DNA of 64,000 bases, taken from NCBI GenBank assembly GCA_020199905.1, contig JAIVJS010000071.1, forward strand, positions 177,501 to 241,500. Reading direction: 5' to 3'. This DNA comes from Acidobacteriota bacterium (GTDB taxonomy: Bacteria; Acidobacteriota; Thermoanaerobaculia; UBA5066; Gp7-AA6). Positions 8,477-18,111 of the stretch are shown here, in pieces. Position 1 is the first letter of the stretch; each line of letters begins with the position of its first letter. Made by a program: the position numbers and the translations under genes. The notes beneath the pieces are model-generated. The model had not been told where the DNA came from and made no database searches. It saw nothing but the letters and a program-made list of their open reading frames with translations.

Positions 8477-10261
8477 TTAGTGGATCTCCGATGATGATAG
8501 CGGCTTTTCCCGCGGACGGAGGATGACGGCGCCCGGCAGTCCGACCTTCCGCACGTAGCTCCGGTCGATCCAGCCGGCCAGCGCCTCCGCGTAACCGCGC
8601 CCGAAGGCCTCCACTCCGAACTCGCGGGTCGGCCTCTCGAAGAGGACCACGACGTCCGGCGGATTGGTCTGGAGGCGGACGAGAAGCCGCCGCTCCGCGC
8701 GCTCGTCGAGCCATCCCGGAAGATGGCCGAGAAGGGGCGAGACGTCTCTCATCCCGTAGAGAACGTCGAGAGCGTGCGTCTCGGGCAGAAGCAACGCGCG
8801 TTCACCCGGGCGAGTCTCCCGGCCGATGCCCTCGTATTGCGCGGCCGCGCGCGCAGCGCAGTAGATCGTTCCTCGCGGGGTCGTCACGGGGACCCGCCCC
8901 GGTTCCCGCAACGCGTATACGGCTCGCGCGGCTCCCGCCCAGGCCACCGGAAGAAGCAGGGCCAGCCAGAGCGTCCTCGCACGGCGGCGGGAGTCGGGGC
9001 CCGCCGGAACCCATCCCGAGACGAAGCAGAGGATGAAAATCGCCCAGGTGGCGGTGGTCGCGAGGTGCGTGATCCCGGAGTAGGGCCCGGAGGGGTCCCA
9101 GGAGAACGCCGTTCGCAGGGCGACCAGTCCCGCGAACCCGCCGAGCGCGATGAGGACGTCCCGGCCTTTCCGGCGGCGGTCGAGCCACGCGAGCACCGCG
9201 ATCGAAAAGGCCACCGTCATCGACCAGGCCATCGGCAGCGTGCGCGGAAGGAGGTCCTGGCCCCGGGCGAGATCGAGGGCGAGAAAGAGCGCGAGGAGCG
9301 CCGCGCCCGCTCCGACGAGCCAGCGTCTCTTCTCGCGAGCGAGAAGCATCGCCACGATCGAGATCGCCAGAGTCAGCTTGGCCATCTGCCATAGGGCGGA
9401 CGCGAGCGAGTGGACCCGATCGACGGTCGAGAGTCCCGCCACGCGGCGAAAGAGTCCGCCCCATCCGGCTGGAACCGAGGCGAGGGGCCAGAGATGACTG
9501 TCGAGCCGGAGAGACTCCACGCTCGCCCCCGTGCCGAGGATCAGGAGCGCTCCGAGAGTCGCGACCGCCGCGAAGCCCGCCAGACACCGAAGCGTCCAGC
9601 CCGCGGCCCGCCGGCGGTCGGTCGCGATGGGCGCGCAGATCGCCAGGAACGCCGCGACTCCGATCTCCTGTTTCGCGCACAGCGCCAGCCCCGCCAGCGC
9701 GCCGGCGGCGTACCCGCGCCAGGCCCGGCCCGGGCGGCGCGATTGGAGCACGAGGATCGCGCCGAGCGCGAAGCAGACGGCCTGGATGGCGGCGGGGCTG
9801 TACGGGAGCACGAGCCGGGCGGGACGAGCCGCGAATATCGAGACGGAGAGCAGAAATCCGGCGAGAGCGATCCGCTCCGCCGCGGTCAGGAACTGCCGCG
9901 TCAGCCGCAGGAGGAGAAGCCCCGCCCCGAGCGCCGGGATCCAGTTGGCGAGGAGAAACCAGGATCGCGAGAACGCGAAAGGCTTCCCGGTCAGGAGGAA
10001 GAGATAGGGGGACAACGGACCGTATTGCAGATACACGTCCCGGTACAAGCGTTCGCCGCGCGCCATCCGTCCCGCGAGAGACCACCAGACACCGGGGTCC
10101 CCGGTCGGGTCGACCCATCGCCCCGCCGCCCACACTCCGGCCGCCGCGGTCACCGCGAAGAACAGAATCTCCGGAGCGAAGCGGTACCCGAGGCTCGACC
10201 GGAAACCGGCCGGCGGTGCCGCGGCGGCCGCCGGAGCTCCAGGCGCCTCCGGCCCGGTCAA
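8477..10261 (-). CDS. Large multi-pass membrane protein, GT-C-type glycosyltransferase candidate
   Basis: 594 aa with about 12 predicted hydrophobic helices; first loop contains WWSLAGRMARGERLYRDVYLQYGPLSPYLF, which resembles the donor-loop region of GT39/GT83-type transferases, and ends in a roughly 140-residue soluble domain. No family can be named with certainty. TTG start at 10261 overlaps the stop of the upstream GT-C gene (TTGA). Context (second membrane GT, transketolase, epimerase) suggests assembly of a lipid-linked or surface glycan. Confidence 0.6.
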   Translation of the reverse strand: MTGPEAPGAPAAAAAPPAGFRSSLGYRFAPEILFFAVTAAAGVWAAGRWVDPTGDPGVWWSLAGRMARGERLYRDVYLQYGPLSPYLFLLTGKPFAFSRSWFLLANWIPALGAGLLLLRLTRQFLTAAERIALAGFLLSVSIFAARPARLVLPYSPAAIQAVCFALGAILVLQSRRPGRAWRGYAAGALAGLALCAKQEIGVAAFLAICAPIATDRRRAAGWTLRCLAGFAAVATLGALLILGTGASVESLRLDSHLWPLASVPAGWGGLFRRVAGLSTVDRVHSLASALWQMAKLTLAISIVAMLLAREKRRWLVGAGAALLALFLALDLARGQDLLPRTLPMAWSMTVAFSIAVLAWLDRRRKGRDVLIALGGFAGLVALRTAFSWDPSGPYSGITHLATTATWAIFILCFVSGWVPAGPDSRRRARTLWLALLLPVAWAGAARAVYALREPGRVPVTTPRGTIYCAARAAAQYEGIGRETRPGERALLLPETHALDVLYGMRDVSPLLGHLPGWLDERAERRLLVRLQTNPPDVVVLFERPTREFGVEAFGRGYAEALAGWIDRSYVRKVGLPGAVILRPREKPLSSSEIH

Positions 10262-11361
10262 CGGACCACCGCCGGGCGATCGTCCGCGCGCGCCCGCAGC
10301 CCCATCGCGCGGGCCGCGGAGAGCCGCCGGATCTCCCAGAGAAGCCAGAAGGCGCACGCCCACCACGGGCCCGACCAGTCCGGGAGGTGCCGGAACTTTT
10401 CCTGGAAATGCAGGCCGTCCGGCGATCCCGCGAGAAACAGCGTCACGACGACCGTGTACACGAAAAATCCCGCGCCGCCGCCGCACAGGGCGCCGAGCGC
10501 GATCGGCCACACGAAGTAGTACTGCGCGATGCCCGGGATGAAGAGCAGCGTCACCAGAAACAGGAGAAGCGCGGCGGGTGCGAGCGCGACGCGGCGGAGG
10601 AGCCAGACCGCCGCCAGCAGCGAGGCGGCGAAGAGGATCGTGAGCAAGCGGTCGGGCGCCGTCGGAAACAACCCGCGCAGGCCGTACGCCTCGCTCAAGC
10701 TCCGATAGCCGAGGACGGCGGTGCGGATGCCGCTCCACGAGGAGGCAAAGGGCAGAAAGGAGAGGGCAAACACCGCGTACGGGAGCGACGAAAAAAGCAT
10801 CTCGCGCCGGCGAGAGGCGCGCGTGACGAACAGGAGCGGATGAAACCACGCGACATGCTTGGCGAGCAGCGAAAGAGACATCCAGGCGGCAGCGCGGCCG
10901 GGGCGCGTCTCCGATCCGCGCTCTCGGAACCCTGCAACCGCGAGGACGAGAAAGAGAATGGCGAGGCCGTCGAACTGGAGATGGAACGAGGACACGAAAA
11001 CGGAAACGGGATTCAGGAAGAAGAGCGCCGCCGCGCAGGGCCCGGCGCGGCGGAAGAGGACGGCAGTCGTGGCGGCGTCCGTCGCGAGGAGGAATGCGCC
11101 GAGGAGGAGCCTGAGGGGGGCCCCGACCGCGGCCGCCGCGCCGCCCAGCCCGTACAGGACGAACGCGAAGAGAGGCGAGTAGTTGAAGCGGGTCAGCCCG
11201 TTGTAGAGCCCGCCCGCTCCCGCCCGGACGGTGTCTTCGAACGAGCGCGTGTCCGGGTTCTCCGGAGAGAGCACCAGCACGGCGATCCGGATGGCGGCCC
11301 CCAGTGCGACCGCCGCCCAGAAATAGACGGGCGCGCGCGCCGAATGCGGCGGCGCCGTCAC
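10258..11361 (-). CDS. GT87-like (PIG-M/mannosyltransferase-type) membrane glycosyltransferase
   Basis: 367 aa, 9-10 hydrophobic helices. Features like those of GT87/PIG-M transferases are LTRFNYSPLFAFVLYGLG after the first loop, FHLQFDGLAILFLVLAV, LLAKHVAWFHPLLF and QYYFVWPIALGAL. Probably transfers a hexose from a polyprenyl-phosphate donor. GTG start at 11361 overlaps the upstream stop (GTGA); an in-frame ATG lies further upstream but inside the neighbour. The family name is inference from the loop and helix pattern. Confidence 0.6.
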   Translation of the reverse strand: MTAPPHSARAPVYFWAAVALGAAIRIAVLVLSPENPDTRSFEDTVRAGAGGLYNGLTRFNYSPLFAFVLYGLGGAAAAVGAPLRLLLGAFLLATDAATTAVLFRRAGPCAAALFFLNPVSVFVSSFHLQFDGLAILFLVLAVAGFRERGSETRPGRAAAWMSLSLLAKHVAWFHPLLFVTRASRRREMLFSSLPYAVFALSFLPFASSWSGIRTAVLGYRSLSEAYGLRGLFPTAPDRLLTILFAASLLAAVWLLRRVALAPAALLLFLVTLLFIPGIAQYYFVWPIALGALCGGGAGFFVYTVVVTLFLAGSPDGLHFQEKFRHLPDWSGPWWACAFWLLWEIRRLSAARAMGLRARADDRPAVVR

Positions 11362-12239
11362 GTCACGAGAGCCGGCCGCGCGCTCCATGGGCGCCACGCG
11401 CCGCTCTCGCGGACATCGTCCATGGCCGCAAACGCGCGATCGAGCTCCGCGTCCTCGGTGTAGAAATGCGGCGAGAGGCGGGTGCCGACGCCCGGGCGGA
11501 AGTCGACGACGACGTCCCGGGCATTCAGCTCGGGCGAGACCTCGAGCGCGTTGTCGAAGTCCACGGCCACGGTTCCTCCGCGCCGGCAGGGATCGCGCGG
11601 CGTCGCGGAACGGAGCTCCCGCGCGTCGGCCAGGGCCAGGAGTCGGTCCGTCCGGCGCAGGGACTTCTGCCGGAACCGGAACGCGTCGTCTCGGCAGCGC
11701 ATCGGCGGCGGCTCGAAGTCGAAAGGCGCGGGATGGGACATCCCCCCGGTGAGCGCGGGCGCCAGCCGCGGCCGCAGCTCCGGCCGCACGCAGAGAAACG
11801 CCCCGCCGGGCCCGCCGCAGAGCCACTTGAGGACCCCCCCGACGAGAACATCCGCCCCGAGCGCGTCGACCGAAACGGGGAGGGTGCCGGCGGACTGGTA
11901 GGCGTCGACGGCGAGGAGAGCGCCCACGCGGCGGCACTTTTCGGCGATCGGAGCCATGTTCAGAACGAAGGCGCTCTTGAAGAGGACGTGCGAGACGGCA
12001 ACCAGCGCGGTGCGGTTGTCGATTGCCTCCGCGATCCTCTCCTCGTCGGCCGTCAGTCCGTCGCCGCCCGGCGACGGAACGGCCACGATTTCCGCGCCGA
12101 GACGCGTCGCCAGAGAGTCGTAGACCGCCGGCGCCCGAGGCATCGCGCCGAGAGAGTTGGAGATCAAGTACGTCGGGCGCTCCAGGATCGGAAACTCCGC
12201 CCGGAACCGCAGAAGGGGATCGTCGGAGGTCTCCGTCAT
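11358..12239 (-). pseudogene. Kynureninase-like PLP enzyme (aminotransferase class V fold) with two internal deletions
   Basis: 293 aa in one open frame, against about 370-390 for relatives. The N-terminus (RFRAEFPILERPTYLISNSL), SHVLFKSAF, the strand leading to DAYQSAG (PLP Asp) and the Schiff-base lysine region LKWLCGGPGG are present. Compared with the family, about 70 residues are missing between VYDSL and RLGAEIV (near 12,105). About 30 more are missing between RDDAFRF and KSLRRTDRLL (near 11,665), where a GTPxxPALYAA-type segment is expected. Both losses keep the frame. The missing first segment normally supplies phosphate-binding and helical core residues, so the product is probably inactive or the sequence is mis-assembled. 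Boundaries are ATGA/GTGA overlaps. Confidence 0.7.
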
Positions 12240-13504
12240 CGCGAGACCGGGACCGCCCGCGTGCCGGCTTTGTAGACGGCGGCGATCGAGCGCACGTTCT
12301 TCACGTCAAGGAGAGGGTCGGCGTGGAGGATGAGAAAGTCCGCGCGCCGGCCGGGCTCGAGCGTTCCGCGGTCTTCCAGGCCGAGCGACTTCGCCGCGGT
12401 CCGCGTGGCCGCTCCGAGCACGTCGAGCGGCGAGAGTCCGGCCGCCGCGTACAGGTCCATCTCGATCGAGACGCCCACTCCCGGAAACGCCCACATGTCC
12501 GTCCCGAGCGCGACCGGGACCCCGGCGCGCTGCATCGTCCGGAGGTTCGCGCGGAGAGCGGGCAGGTGGCGCGCCACGTTCTCGAAATTCGGATAGCGGC
12601 GGCGGTACCCGTCGCTGTACTCGGCGGAACGATACCGGGCGACGGTCGCGGCCGGCAGCCCCCCCGGGCCGCTCAACCGCGGGTCCGAGAGCACGGCGTC
12701 GACGAAGCGGCGCGTGTCCGCGAGGAACTCGTAGATGTCCATCGTCGGCACGTAGAAGACGGGCCGGGACTTCATCGTCGCTGCCGTCTCCGGGTCGATG
12801 GGATCGAGGACCCCGTGCGCGAGCGCCGTCGCGCCCTGCTCGATCGCGCGCCGCGCATCCGCGAGATTCGGCGCGTGGACGATCGCCCGCATCCCGGCGG
12901 CCCGAGCTTCTCCGACGAGTGCGGCCGACACGGCCTCCGGAAAGCGGGAGAAAGCGGGCAGCGGCGCCCGGCACCACGCCATGTCGTCCAGCATCACCTT
13001 GATCTCGGCCGACCCGAGCGCCTTCGCCTGCCGGACGGCCGCACGCGCGGCGTCCACCGTGGTGGGGAAACGGTCGAGGCGGGAGTCCGGGGGCTGGCCC
13101 TGCGACCACCAGCCGCCGGGCGTCGTGAAGATCGGGACGGCGGGGAACACCTCCGGGACGTCGCGGCGGGTTTTCGACGCCTTCGCGAGCTCCCCCGCCG
13201 ACGCCGTGTCCTCCGCCATCAGCCGCACCGACGTCACCCCCCAGCGCAGCATCTCCTGGAGGTCCGCGTCGGACTCGGCGTGCACGTGCGCGTCGATCAA
13301 TCCCGGGACGATCCACTTCCCGGAGACGTCGAGCACTTCGGCGTCCGCCGGGAGGGCGGCGGCCGCGGCGGACGTCGCCGCGCCCGCGGAGACGAGGCGG
13401 CCGTCGCGCACGACCACGAGAGCGTTCTGCCGCGGCGGAGATCCCGTGCCGTCCACGAGCGTCGCCCCGCGCAGAACGAGGGTGGCCGCGAGGAGTGTCT
13501 TCAA
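12236..13504 (-). CDS. Amidohydrolase (imidazolonepropionase-like, metal-dependent)
   Basis: 422 aa TIM-barrel amidohydrolase. Metal ligands are visible in order: VPGLIDAHVHAESD (HxH), a central strand with Lys in EIKVMLDD, VHAPN and LAHGVLD histidines, and GTDMWAFPG with the terminal Asp. The C-terminal RGTLEPGRRADFLILHADPL is the typical beta-sandwich return. Such enzymes hydrolyse cyclic amides or dipeptides; the substrate cannot be named. The TTG at 13504, 13 bp after purF, is the only reasonable start near the N-terminal strand, so the start is uncertain. Stop overlaps the next gene (ATGA). Confidence 0.8.
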   Translation of the reverse strand: MKTLLAATLVLRGATLVDGTGSPPRQNALVVVRDGRLVSAGAATSAAAAALPADAEVLDVSGKWIVPGLIDAHVHAESDADLQEMLRWGVTSVRLMAEDTASAGELAKASKTRRDVPEVFPAVPIFTTPGGWWSQGQPPDSRLDRFPTTVDAARAAVRQAKALGSAEIKVMLDDMAWCRAPLPAFSRFPEAVSAALVGEARAAGMRAIVHAPNLADARRAIEQGATALAHGVLDPIDPETAATMKSRPVFYVPTMDIYEFLADTRRFVDAVLSDPRLSGPGGLPAATVARYRSAEYSDGYRRRYPNFENVARHLPALRANLRTMQRAGVPVALGTDMWAFPGVGVSIEMDLYAAAGLSPLDVLGAATRTAAKSLGLEDRGTLEPGRRADFLILHADPLLDVKNVRSIAAVYKAGTRAVPVSR

Positions 13505-13517
13505 GAAGGAGCCGGAG

Positions 13518-14918
13518 CTAGGACGAGATCGCGGACTCTTTCTCCCGCTCCGGCTGGTCGATGTCGACCGGATAGACACCCGTGAAGCAGGCGGTGCACG
13601 CGGCCTGCGAGGGACGGCCGAATGCTTCGAGCATTCCCTCGGGCGAGAGGTATCCCAGGCTGTCCGCACCGATGAACTCGCGGATTCCCTCGAGCGGCCG
13701 GTTCGCGGCAATCAACTCGCCCTTCGTCGGGGTGTCGATTCCGTAGTGGCAGGAGTTCATGGTCGGCGGGGAGGAGATCCGAACGTGAACCTCCTTCGTC
13801 CCCGCGTCGCGCAGCATCTTGACGATCTTGCGCGACGTCGTCCCCCGGACGAGAGAGTCATCGACCATCACGATCCGCTTTCCGGAGACGACTTCGCGGA
13901 CGGGGTTCAACTTCACCTTCACTCCGAAGTGGCGGATCGACTGCTTCGGCTCGATGAACGTCCGGCCGACGTAATGGTTCCGGACCAGCCCCATGGCGAA
14001 CGGAATTCCGCTCTCGCGCGCGTAGCCGAGCGCCGCGTACATGCCCGAGTCCGGAACGGGGATCACGACGTCGGCGGCCGCCGGATGCTCCCGGGCCAGG
14101 CGTGCCCCGAAGGCCTCGCGAACGCTCGCGACGTTCCTGCCGAAGACGTTCGAGTCGGGTCTCGCGAAGTAGACGTGCTCGAACACACACGGGGTCGCCT
14201 GAGGAAAGGCGAAGCGGTGCGACGTAAAGCCCTCCGAGGAGAGCCGCACGATCTCCCCGGGCTCCACGTCCCGTTCGAAGCGGGCCTCGATCAGGTCGAA
14301 GGCGCACGTCTCGGAGGCCACCACCGGCGAGCCCTCCCGGATGCCGAGAGAGAGCGGTCGGATGCCGTTGGGGTCGCGGGCGGCGAAGATGCCCTCCCGC
14401 GAGAGGATGAGGATCGAATACGCGCCGCGCACCTCCGTCAGCGCCTCGGCGATCGCCCCGACAAGCGTGGGCGCCCGGGAGCGGGCGATCAGGTGCAGGA
14501 TCACCTCCGAATCGGACGTCGTCGTGAAGAGGGCGCCGGAGGCCTCCAGAGTGGCGCGGATATCGCGCGCGTTGACGAGGTTTCCGTTGTGGGCCAGGGC
14601 CAGCGGCCCGCGGCCCGTGGCGAAAACGATCGGCTGCGCGTTGATAAGGAGAGAAGCGCCGGTGGTCGAGTACCGGACGTGACCGATCGCCGTCCGGCCC
14701 GGCAGCCTCTCGAGACGGGCTTCGGTGAAGACGTCGGCGACGTATCCCATCTCCCGTTCGAAGCGGATGACCTGGGAGTCGAGCGTGGCGATGCCCGCCG
14801 ACTCCTGGCCGCGGTGCTGAAGGGCGTAGAGACCCAGGTAGGCGAGGCGAGCCGCGTCCTCCGCATCGAAGACCCCGAAGACTCCGCACTCGTCCTTGAA
14901 CCCGTTTCGGATGGTCAT
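13518..14918 (-). CDS. purF: Amidophosphoribosyltransferase
   Basis: Committed step of purine synthesis (PRPP + Gln to phosphoribosylamine). 466 aa. Propeptide MTIRNGFKDE precedes the catalytic Cys11 (CGVFGVFD). The Ntn glutaminase half has HRGQESAGIAT, GHVRYSTTG and LAHNGNLVN. The PRTase half has the PRPP loop RIVMVDDSLVRGTTSRKIV. The C-terminus PSQAACTACFTGVYP carries cysteines typical of the iron-sulfur-type (B. subtilis-like) enzyme. ATG at 14918. It opens the minus-strand run and is divergent from the DUF1800 gene. A TAGAAT element (minus strand, 14,929-14,934) lies just upstream and would give a very short leader. Confidence 0.95.
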   Translation of the reverse strand: MTIRNGFKDECGVFGVFDAEDAARLAYLGLYALQHRGQESAGIATLDSQVIRFEREMGYVADVFTEARLERLPGRTAIGHVRYSTTGASLLINAQPIVFATGRGPLALAHNGNLVNARDIRATLEASGALFTTTSDSEVILHLIARSRAPTLVGAIAEALTEVRGAYSILILSREGIFAARDPNGIRPLSLGIREGSPVVASETCAFDLIEARFERDVEPGEIVRLSSEGFTSHRFAFPQATPCVFEHVYFARPDSNVFGRNVASVREAFGARLAREHPAAADVVIPVPDSGMYAALGYARESGIPFAMGLVRNHYVGRTFIEPKQSIRHFGVKVKLNPVREVVSGKRIVMVDDSLVRGTTSRKIVKMLRDAGTKEVHVRISSPPTMNSCHYGIDTPTKGELIAANRPLEGIREFIGADSLGYLSPEGMLEAFGRPSQAACTACFTGVYPVDIDQPEREKESAISS

Positions 14919-15043
14919 CGAGAGCAAAATTCTAACACCCGGCATTCCTTCGCCTTTCCGGGCCGAGCCGCACTTTCTCTCAGGATGGACGGGGCGGCGG
15001 ACGACGTCCGTAATCTCTCGACCCGCGGATTCGTCCAACCGGT

Positions 15044-16774
15044 ATGGCGACTGCCCGGAAAGCGACGCGCTTCCTCTCCTTCCTCTTCCTGATGACGGCG
15101 GCGGCCGCCGCCAGCGTCCCCGCATTCTCTCCTTCCTCCTCGGCCACGCGGGAGTCCGCGGCGACGTCGCGGGAGGAACGCGAGAAGGCGCTGCACGCCT
15201 TGAACCGCCTGACGTTCGGACCGCGGCCGGGGGACGTCGATCGCGTCCTCGATACCGGGCTGGCCCGATGGATCGATGCCCAGCTGAAGCCGGAGGCGAT
15301 CGCCGATCCCGCCATGGCGGCCCGGCTCGGCGGCTTGCCGACGCTGGCGATGTCAAGCGAAGAGATTTTCAACGTATATGAAAAACCGATCCGGGAGGCG
15401 CGCCGGCAGCGCAGGCTGCTCGCGGGAAGTGCCGCCATGAGCGATGCCGCCGCCGGAACCGAAGACCTTCGCGAGCGCGAGGAGAGGGACCGGATTCCGC
15501 CGGAAAAGCGCCCGCGCCGCGTCATCGAAGAGCTCTCGACCGCGCGCGTCTTGAAGGCGGTCTATTCCGAGCGCCAACTGAACGAAGTCCTGGTCGACTT
15601 CTGGATGAACCACTTCAACGTCTACGCGGCGAAGGGCCTCGATCGCGTCTTCATCACGTCCTTCGAGCGCGACGTCGTGCGGCCGCGGATCTGGGGCCGC
15701 TTCGAAGATCTCATTCTGGCGACCGCGAAGTCGCCCGCCATGCTCTTCTACCTGGATAACGCGCAGTCCGTCTCCGAACCGGAAAATCGTCCCTCGGGGA
15801 GAGCGTCCGGTTTTGGACGCGGGGCGCCCGCGGATGCGCCGATGCTCGACTCGGCGCCGCCTGTCCGGCCGAAGGGCGGTTTGAACGAGAACTACGCCCG
15901 CGAGCTCATGGAGCTCCACACGCTCGGCGTCGACGGCGGCTACACGCAGAAGGACGTTACCGAGCTCGCGCGGGTCCTCACCGGATGGTCGATCGAGCGC
16001 GACGGCGGCGGAACGTTCGTGTTCCGGGCGCGCGTGCACGACACCCGGGTCAAGACGGTTCTCGGCCGGACGTTTCCAGCCGGCGGCGGAATCGAGGAAG
16101 GGGAGGAGATGATCCGGCGCCTCGCTCGGCACCCTGAGACGGCGCGGCACATCGCCTTCAAGCTCGCGCAGCGGCTCGTCTCCGACGCTCCCCCGCCCGC
16201 CCTGGTCGACCGCGTGGCAAAGAAGTTCCTCGCGACCGATGGCGACCTCCGTCAGACGGTTCGCGCCGTCCTCGAGAGCCCGGAGTTTTTCGACCGGTCC
16301 TCTTACAGGGCGAAGGTGAAGTCGCCGTTCGAGTACGTCGTCTCGGCGATCCGGGCCACGGGCGCGGAAACGGACGCGGGCATCCCGCTTCTGAAGCAGA
16401 TCGCCCAGATGGGCGAGCCCCTTTATCTCTGCCAGCCTCCCACGGGGTATTCCGACGCCGCGTCGGCCTGGGTGAACACGGGGGCGCTCGTCTCGCGGAT
16501 GAACTTCGCCCTCGCCCTTTCGGCGAACAAGCTGCCGGGAACTTTCGTTGACGTCGCGCATCTGATCCCGCCGGCCGATGCCGCGGATCCGGGCCGGTCT
16601 CTCGACGCTCTCGCGCGAGTCCTGATCTCCGGAGACCTCACGTCCGAGACCCGGGCAACGATCGCGAAGCAGCTCGAGACCCGCAGCGCGCCGGCGGATG
16701 ACCCCTCCGCCAACACGCAGGTGCCGCTCATATCGGGTCTCATCCTCGGAAGCCCCGAGTTTCAGAAGCAGTGA
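15044..16774 (+). CDS. DUF1800 family protein
   Basis: 576 aa, N-terminal signal peptide (FLSFLFLMTAAAAASVPA). Family blocks seen are LHALNRLTFGPRPGDV, LNEVLVDFWMNHFNVY, GGLNENYARELMELHTLGVDGGY and DVTELARVLTGW. DUF1800 proteins are exported proteins of unknown biochemical role that nearly always pair with DUF1501 (as here, 55 bp downstream). They are abundant in Planctomycetes and Acidobacteria. It is the first gene of a two-gene plus-strand unit divergent from purF. Confidence 0.88.
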   Translation: MATARKATRFLSFLFLMTAAAAASVPAFSPSSSATRESAATSREEREKALHALNRLTFGPRPGDVDRVLDTGLARWIDAQLKPEAIADPAMAARLGGLPTLAMSSEEIFNVYEKPIREARRQRRLLAGSAAMSDAAAGTEDLREREERDRIPPEKRPRRVIEELSTARVLKAVYSERQLNEVLVDFWMNHFNVYAAKGLDRVFITSFERDVVRPRIWGRFEDLILATAKSPAMLFYLDNAQSVSEPENRPSGRASGFGRGAPADAPMLDSAPPVRPKGGLNENYARELMELHTLGVDGGYTQKDVTELARVLTGWSIERDGGGTFVFRARVHDTRVKTVLGRTFPAGGGIEEGEEMIRRLARHPETARHIAFKLAQRLVSDAPPPALVDRVAKKFLATDGDLRQTVRAVLESPEFFDRSSYRAKVKSPFEYVVSAIRATGAETDAGIPLLKQIAQMGEPLYLCQPPTGYSDAASAWVNTGALVSRMNFALALSANKLPGTFVDVAHLIPPADAADPGRSLDALARVLISGDLTSETRATIAKQLETRSAPADDPSANTQVPLISGLILGSPEFQKQ

Positions 16775-16829
16775 TTTCTCGAGGGCCCGGCCGGCGGACC
16801 TGGAAGGAAAAAGTCCTGGAAGGAAAAAG

Positions 16830-18074
16830 ATGTTGAACCGGCGAATCTTCCTGAAGTCCGGCGGTCTCGCCCTCGTGGCGGGCGGGTTCCTTCCGAAGGT
16901 GTTCGTGCGGATGGCCTCCGGGGCGACTCCCGCGAGCCGGCGCGTCCTGGTCGCGATCTTCCAGCGAGGCGCGGTCGACGGCCTGAACGTCGTCGTCCCC
17001 TACGCGGAGAAGGCGTATTACGACGCCAGGCCTTCGATCGCGATTCCCCGGCCGGGCTCGGGGGAGAATGCGGCCCTGGACCTCGACGGCTTCTTCGGCC
17101 TGCACCCGGCGCTCTCTCCCGTGCTGCCCCTCTTCAAGGATGGATCGGCGGCGTTCGTTCACGCCGTGGGAAGTCCCGATGCCACCCGGTCGCACTTCGA
17201 CGCCCAGGACTTCATGGAGTCGGGAACTCCGGGCGTGAAGTCGACGACGGATGGGTTTCTCTCGCGCGCCGTTTCCGAAAAGAAAATGACGAAGCCCTCG
17301 CCCCTGCGGGCGCTCGCGGTCTCCGCCTCGCTGCCACGCATCCTGTCCGGCTCCGCGGGAGCCGTCTCGATGACCAATGTCGCGGACTTCGGTATCCGGG
17401 GAGGCGCCTCGAGCTCCTCCGCGTCCGACTCGTTCGAGGCGATGTACGGCGAGGCCGTCGCGGGGACTCTTCAGGGGACGGCCCGCGACTCGTTCGAGGC
17501 CGTCAAGATCCTCAAGTCCTCGGAGGCTTCGAAGATCAGCCCGCAGAACGGCGCCGAATACCCGAAGGGGCCGTTCGGAAATTCCCTGAAGCAGATCGCG
17601 CAGCTCATCAAGGCGAACGTCGGGATGGAGGTCGCCTTCACCGACGTCGGCGGCTGGGACACCCACGCGGGAGAAGGCGGCGTGAACGGCCAGCTCTCGA
17701 ACCGGCTCCGGGACTACGGGCAGGCGATCGCCGCCTTTACCAGGGACCTCGGGTCCCGGATGGCCGACGTGACCCTCGTCACGATGTCCGAGTTCGGCCG
17801 CACCGTGCACGAGAACGGAAACCGCGGGACCGACCACGGCCACGCCAACGTGATGCTGCTTGCCGGGGGAGGCGTGAAGGGCGGCAGGGTGTACGGGAAG
17901 TGGCCCGGGCTCGAATCCGGACAGCTCTACGAAAACCGCGACGTCGCCGTTACGACAGACTTTCGCGACGTCTTCGCGGAAATCCTCGCCAGGCGAATGG
18001 GGATTGCGAACTTGAAACCCGTCTTTCCGGGCTACGGCCTGGACGAAAAAAAGCGACTCGGCGTCATCGCCTGA
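16830..18074 (+). CDS. DUF1501 family protein, Tat-exported
   Basis: 414 aa. N-terminus MLNRRIFLKSGGLALVAGGF matches a twin-arginine signal (RRxFLK plus hydrophobic stretch), so folded export is expected. The core is sulfatase/phosphatase-like: FQRGAVDGLNVVVPY near the start, GGWDTHAGEGG, TMSEFGRTVHENGNRGTDHG near the C-terminus. The ATG at 16830 is preceded by two copies of GGAAGGAAAAAG-type sequence (16,802-16,829), an unusually duplicated Shine-Dalgarno. A decayed second copy of this gene lies at 21.0-21.7 kb. Confidence 0.88.
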   Translation: MLNRRIFLKSGGLALVAGGFLPKVFVRMASGATPASRRVLVAIFQRGAVDGLNVVVPYAEKAYYDARPSIAIPRPGSGENAALDLDGFFGLHPALSPVLPLFKDGSAAFVHAVGSPDATRSHFDAQDFMESGTPGVKSTTDGFLSRAVSEKKMTKPSPLRALAVSASLPRILSGSAGAVSMTNVADFGIRGGASSSSASDSFEAMYGEAVAGTLQGTARDSFEAVKILKSSEASKISPQNGAEYPKGPFGNSLKQIAQLIKANVGMEVAFTDVGGWDTHAGEGGVNGQLSNRLRDYGQAIAAFTRDLGSRMADVTLVTMSEFGRTVHENGNRGTDHGHANVMLLAGGGVKGGRVYGKWPGLESGQLYENRDVAVTTDFRDVFAEILARRMGIANLKPVFPGYGLDEKKRLGVIA

Positions 18075-18111
18075 TCGTCGAAACCGAGCAGCCGCCCGAA
18101 AGCGTTTTGGG

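Noticed and set aside
10258-10849. Longer N-terminus for the membrane protein at 8,477-10,261
   Set aside because: The extra frame overlaps the upstream transferase completely and reads as Arg/Pro-rich nonsense; the TTGA overlap fits the operon pattern.
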